Source: Corynebacterium variabile
Lineage (GTDB): Bacteria > Actinomycetota > Actinomycetes > Mycobacteriales > Mycobacteriaceae
Assembly: GCF_006539825.1 (NCBI RefSeq)
Contig: NZ_BJNT01000004.1
Coordinates: 274,265-338,264, forward strand
Direction of reading: 5' to 3'
Length of the DNA stretch: 64,000 nt
Part shown: positions 61,040-64,000 of the stretch, one piece after another
Layout: each line of letters opens with the position of its first letter
Numbering within the stretch: the first letter of the stretch is position 1
Notes under the pieces: generated by a model
What the model saw: the letters and a program-made list of their open reading frames with translations, nothing else
What the model was told of the DNA's origin: nothing
The model's database searches: none
Position numbers and translations under genes: made by a program

Positions 61040-64000
61040 ATGGGAGCGCAGGGCAGCGTGAGTGGCGGAAAGAAGTTCGTGATCGTGGAGTCGGCCACGA
61101 AAGCGAAGAAGATCCAGAAGTTCCTCGGCGATGGTTTCATCGTCGAGGCCTCTGTCGGTCATATCCGCGACCTGCCCCGGGGCGCCGCCGATGTGCCGCC
61201 CAAGTACAAGAAGGAACAGTGGGCGCGTCTCGGCGTGAACGTCGACGACGACTTCCAGCCGCTGTACATCGTCAGCCCTGACAAGAAGAAGAAGGTCGCC
61301 GACCTCAAGGCGAAGCTGAAGCAGGCCGACGAGCTCCTGCTCGCGACAGACCCCGACCGTGAGGGCGAGGCCATCGCCTGGCACCTGCTCGAGGTTCTCA
61401 AGCCCAAGGTGCCGGTGCGGCGCATGGTCTTCCACGAGATCACCCCGGAGGCGATCCGGGAGGCCGCGGAGAACACCCGCGAACTCGACTTCGACCTGGT
61501 GGACGCCCAGGAGACCCGCCGCGTCCTCGACCGGCTCTACGGCTACGAGATCTCCCCGGTGCTGTGGAAGAAGGTCATGCCGCGGCTGTCCGCCGGCCGT
61601 GTGCAGTCCGTCGCCACCCGCGTCATCGTCCGCCGCGAGCGCGAGCGGATGGCGTTCGTCAGGGCCGGCTACTGGGATCTCACCGCGACGCTGGACACCG
61701 GCGACAGGGGCCAGGACGCCACCACCAACCCGCGGAAGTTCGACGCGAACCTCGTCGCCGTCGACGGTGCACGCGTCGCCCAGGGCCGTGACTTCAACGA
61801 TGACGGCAAGCTGAAGACAGGTAAGGCCCAGGCCAATGTCACGGTGCTGGACAAGGCACGTGCCGAGGCGCTGTCGTCCGCGCTGACCGGGACGACCATG
61901 GCGGTCACCAATGTGGAGGAGAAGCCGTACACGCGGCGTCCCTACGCGCCGTTCATGACCTCGACGCTGCAGCAGGAGGCCGGGCGCAAGCTGCACTTCA
62001 CCTCGGAGCGGACGATGCGCATCGCGCAGCGTCTCTACGAGAACGGCCACATCACCTATATGCGTACCGACTCGACGACGCTCTCGGCGTCCGGCATCTC
62101 CGCGGCGCGCCAGCAGGCCAAGGAACTGTACGGCCCGTCCTTCGTCGCGGACGCCCCGCGGCAGTACACCCGCAAGGTGAAGAACTCGCAGGAGGCCCAC
62201 GAGGCGATCCGCCCCGCCGGTGAGACCTTCAATACCCCGGGCGCGCTGGCGTCCCAGCTGGACGCCGAGGAGTTCAAGCTCTACGAGCTGATCTGGCAGC
62301 GCACCGTGGCATCCCAGATGGCGGACGCCAAGGGCACCTCGATGAAGGTGACGGTCTCCGGTGAGGCGACGAGTGGCGAGGCCGTGGATTTCCAGGCCAC
62401 CGGCCGCACGATCACCTTCCCCGGCTTCCTCAAGGCCTACGTGGAGACCACCCGTACCGCCGACGGCCGTGATGTCGCCGACAACGCCGAGAAGGCACTG
62501 CCGGTGCTGACTGTGGGCGATGCGCTGGACGCCGCCGAGATCGCGGCGAAGGGTCACGAGACCCAGCCGCCGGCGCGCTACACGGAGGCCTCGCTGGTCA
62601 AGACGATGGAGGAGCTGGGGATCGGCCGTCCGTCGACCTACGCCTCGATCATCAACACCATCAAAGACCGCGGGTACGTGGTCTCCCGCGGCTCGGCGCT
62701 GGTGCCGAGCTGGACCGCCTTCGCCGTGGTCGGCCTGCTGGAGAACAACTTCGGCTCGTTGGTGGACTACGAGTTCACCTCCTCGATGGAGGACGAGCTC
62801 GACGAGATCGCCCGTGGTGAGGAGAACAGGTCGCACTGGCTCAAGGGCTTCTACTTCGGGGACCCCGAGGCCTCGGACGCGACGGCGGAGTCCGTGGCCC
62901 GGCTCGGTGGCCTGAAGCACCTGGTCAACGACAACCTGGAGCAGATCGACGCCCGTAAGGTGAACTCCCTGCATCTCTTCGACGATGCCAACGGCGTCCC
63001 CGTCGTGGTGCGGGTGGGACGCTACGGCGCCTACCTGGAGCGCATCATCCCGGCGGAGCCGGGTGCGACGACCGAGTCCGGTGAGCCGGCCGAGCCGACG
63101 GTGCAGCGGGCGAACCTGCCCGAGGCGCTGCTGCCGGACGAGCTGACCCTGGAGGTCGCAGAGAAGCTCTTCGCGACGCCGCAGGGCGGCCGTGAGCTGG
63201 GCGTGAACCCGGCGAACGGGCGCGTCATCGTGGCCCGGGAAGGACGCTACGGCCCGTACGTCACCGAGAAGGTGAAGGACGACGAGGAGGCACGCGTCAC
63301 CGCCGAGGCCGAGAAGGTCATCGACGCCGAACGTGACGCGGAGGACGCCGCCCGGGCTGAGGAGGGCAAGAAGCCGCTCAGCCGGGAGACCAAGACCGCG
63401 GAGAACAAGAAGGCCAAGCGGATCAAGGAGATCCTCGAGGAGACCCTGAAGCCGAAGACGGCGTCCCTGCTGAAGACCATGGACCCGGCGACGGTGACGC
63501 TGGAGGACGCGCTGAAGGTCATGTCCCTGCCGCGTGAGGTCGGTGTGGACCCGTCCGACGGTGAGATGATCACCGCGCAGAACGGCCGGTTCGGACCGTA
63601 CCTGAAGAAGGGGAACGACTCCCGGTCGCTGGCCAGTGAGGAGCAGATCTTCACGGTGACGGTGGACGAGGCGCGGCGGATCTACGCCGAGCCGAAGCGT
63701 CGTGCCCGGGCGGCGGCGAAGCCCCCGCTGAAGCAGCTGGGTGACAATGACGTCTCCGGCAAGCCGATGACGGTCAAGGAAGGGCGCTTCGGCCCGTACG
63801 TGACCGACGGTGAGACGAATGCGTCGCTGCGCCGTGGGGACACCCCGGAGACCATGACCGACGCCCGCGGCAATGAGCTGCTCAGTGAGCGTCGTGCCAA
63901 GGAGGCTGCGGACGGTGGGGCCTCGAAGAAGTCAGCGAAGTCGGCGCGGAAGACGACGAAGAAGACCACCGCCAGGAAGACCACCGCCAGGAAGACCACC
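61040..64000 (+). CDS. topA: DNA topoisomerase I (3' end outside window)
   Basis: Type IA topoisomerase that relaxes negative supercoils. 987 codons are present. The TOPRIM domain reads KFVIVESATKAKKIQKFLGD and LLATDPDREGEAIAWHL (DxD-E metal site); the active-site Tyr lies in HITYMRTDSTTLS; and PSTYASIINTIKDRGYV is in domain II. The C-terminal domains are of the repeated non-zinc kind (GRYGPYVTEK, GRFGPYLKKGN, GRFGPYVTDGE), followed by a Lys/Ala/Thr-rich tail with TTARK repeats, as in mycobacterial TopA. The start is uncertain between ATG 61040 and GTG 61058 (MSGGKKF). Confidence 0.97.
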   Translation, partial: MGAQGSVSGGKKFVIVESATKAKKIQKFLGDGFIVEASVGHIRDLPRGAADVPPKYKKEQWARLGVNVDDDFQPLYIVSPDKKKKVADLKAKLKQADELLLATDPDREGEAIAWHLLEVLKPKVPVRRMVFHEITPEAIREAAENTRELDFDLVDAQETRRVLDRLYGYEISPVLWKKVMPRLSAGRVQSVATRVIVRRERERMAFVRAGYWDLTATLDTGDRGQDATTNPRKFDANLVAVDGARVAQGRDFNDDGKLKTGKAQANVTVLDKARAEALSSALTGTTMAVTNVEEKPYTRRPYAPFMTSTLQQEAGRKLHFTSERTMRIAQRLYENGHITYMRTDSTTLSASGISAARQQAKELYGPSFVADAPRQYTRKVKNSQEAHEAIRPAGETFNTPGALASQLDAEEFKLYELIWQRTVASQMADAKGTSMKVTVSGEATSGEAVDFQATGRTITFPGFLKAYVETTRTADGRDVADNAEKALPVLTVGDALDAAEIAAKGHETQPPARYTEASLVKTMEELGIGRPSTYASIINTIKDRGYVVSRGSALVPSWTAFAVVGLLENNFGSLVDYEFTSSMEDELDEIARGEENRSHWLKGFYFGDPEASDATAESVARLGGLKHLVNDNLEQIDARKVNSLHLFDDANGVPVVVRVGRYGAYLERIIPAEPGATTESGEPAEPTVQRANLPEALLPDELTLEVAEKLFATPQGGRELGVNPANGRVIVAREGRYGPYVTEKVKDDEEARVTAEAEKVIDAERDAEDAARAEEGKKPLSRETKTAENKKAKRIKEILEETLKPKTASLLKTMDPATVTLEDALKVMSLPREVGVDPSDGEMITAQNGRFGPYLKKGNDSRSLASEEQIFTVTVDEARRIYAEPKRRARAAAKPPLKQLGDNDVSGKPMTVKEGRFGPYVTDGETNASLRRGDTPETMTDARGNELLSERRAKEAADGGASKKSAKSARKTTKKTTARKTTARKTT

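Noticed and set aside
60914..62974. A 686-codon open frame antisense to topA
   Set aside because: A shadow of topA, rich in Leu/Arg/Gly/Val with no motifs.

Overview
The window is high-GC DNA from a Corynebacterium, with gene content and order typical of the genus: gatD-murT, leuA, lysC-asd, sigC-katA, an mrp operon, pon-whcA, glxR-nth and topA. The right half (about 34-64 kb) also keeps the general order of the Mycobacterium tuberculosis block from the Rv3683-like phosphoesterase to topA. From memory the left half resembles the C. glutamicum cg0299-cg0337 region; no search could be run. No insertion sequence, prophage or CRISPR array is visible.

1-17.4 kb: a choline transporter of the BetT type runs off the left edge. 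Then come the lipid II amidation pair gatD-murT, a BRCT protein with a decayed exonuclease domain, aspartase, and leuA behind a leader peptide with four Leu codons in a row. Two membrane protein genes follow, then an iron block: two ferric-siderophore lipoproteins and a divergent siderophore-interacting protein fused to a methyltransferase-like domain. 17.5-25.2 kb: lysC-asd (with the internal lysC beta start), two tandem universal stress proteins each preceded by a coupled short ORF, ferrochelatase, a VOC protein, sigC and katA. 25.3-32.4 kb: an overlapping leftward operon, mrpA-C-D-E-F-G, for a Na+/H+ antiporter with MrpB fused to MrpA.

32.6-49 kb: an aldo-keto reductase, tRNA-Pro(CGG), a metallophosphoesterase, a class A penicillin-binding protein, WhcA, RidA-like and metallo-beta-lactamase-fold proteins, a TetR/EamA pair, GlxR, the nth-tlpA-nudix-marP cluster, a dead XRE regulator, an alpha/beta hydrolase, a holin-like membrane protein and a HAD phosphatase. 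49.1-53.6 kb: a compact Tad pilus/secretion operon (Ssd/CpaE-like, TadA, a fused TadB-TadC, an unusual acidic DUF4244 prepilin, and two TadE/F-like minor pilins), with two DnaA boxes just upstream. 53.6-64 kb: a gene bracketed by a perfect 73-bp direct repeat, a frameshifted secreted lipase, an SftH/MrfA-type helicase, cspA, an HxlR regulator with its divergent oxidoreductase, and topA running off the right edge.

Themes across the window: many genes look leaderless (a TAnnnT -10 box 6-9 nt before the start codon); many real genes overlap by 4 nt (ATGA/GTGA), which suggests translational coupling; and several proteins carry in-frame 9-nt tandem repeats. The least explained features are the repeat-bracketed cassette at 53.8-55.2 kb, the acidic prepilin with its repeat tracts, the paired usp leader ORFs, the siderophore reductase-methyltransferase fusion, and a dispersed hairpin element found at 46.1 and 59.6 kb.
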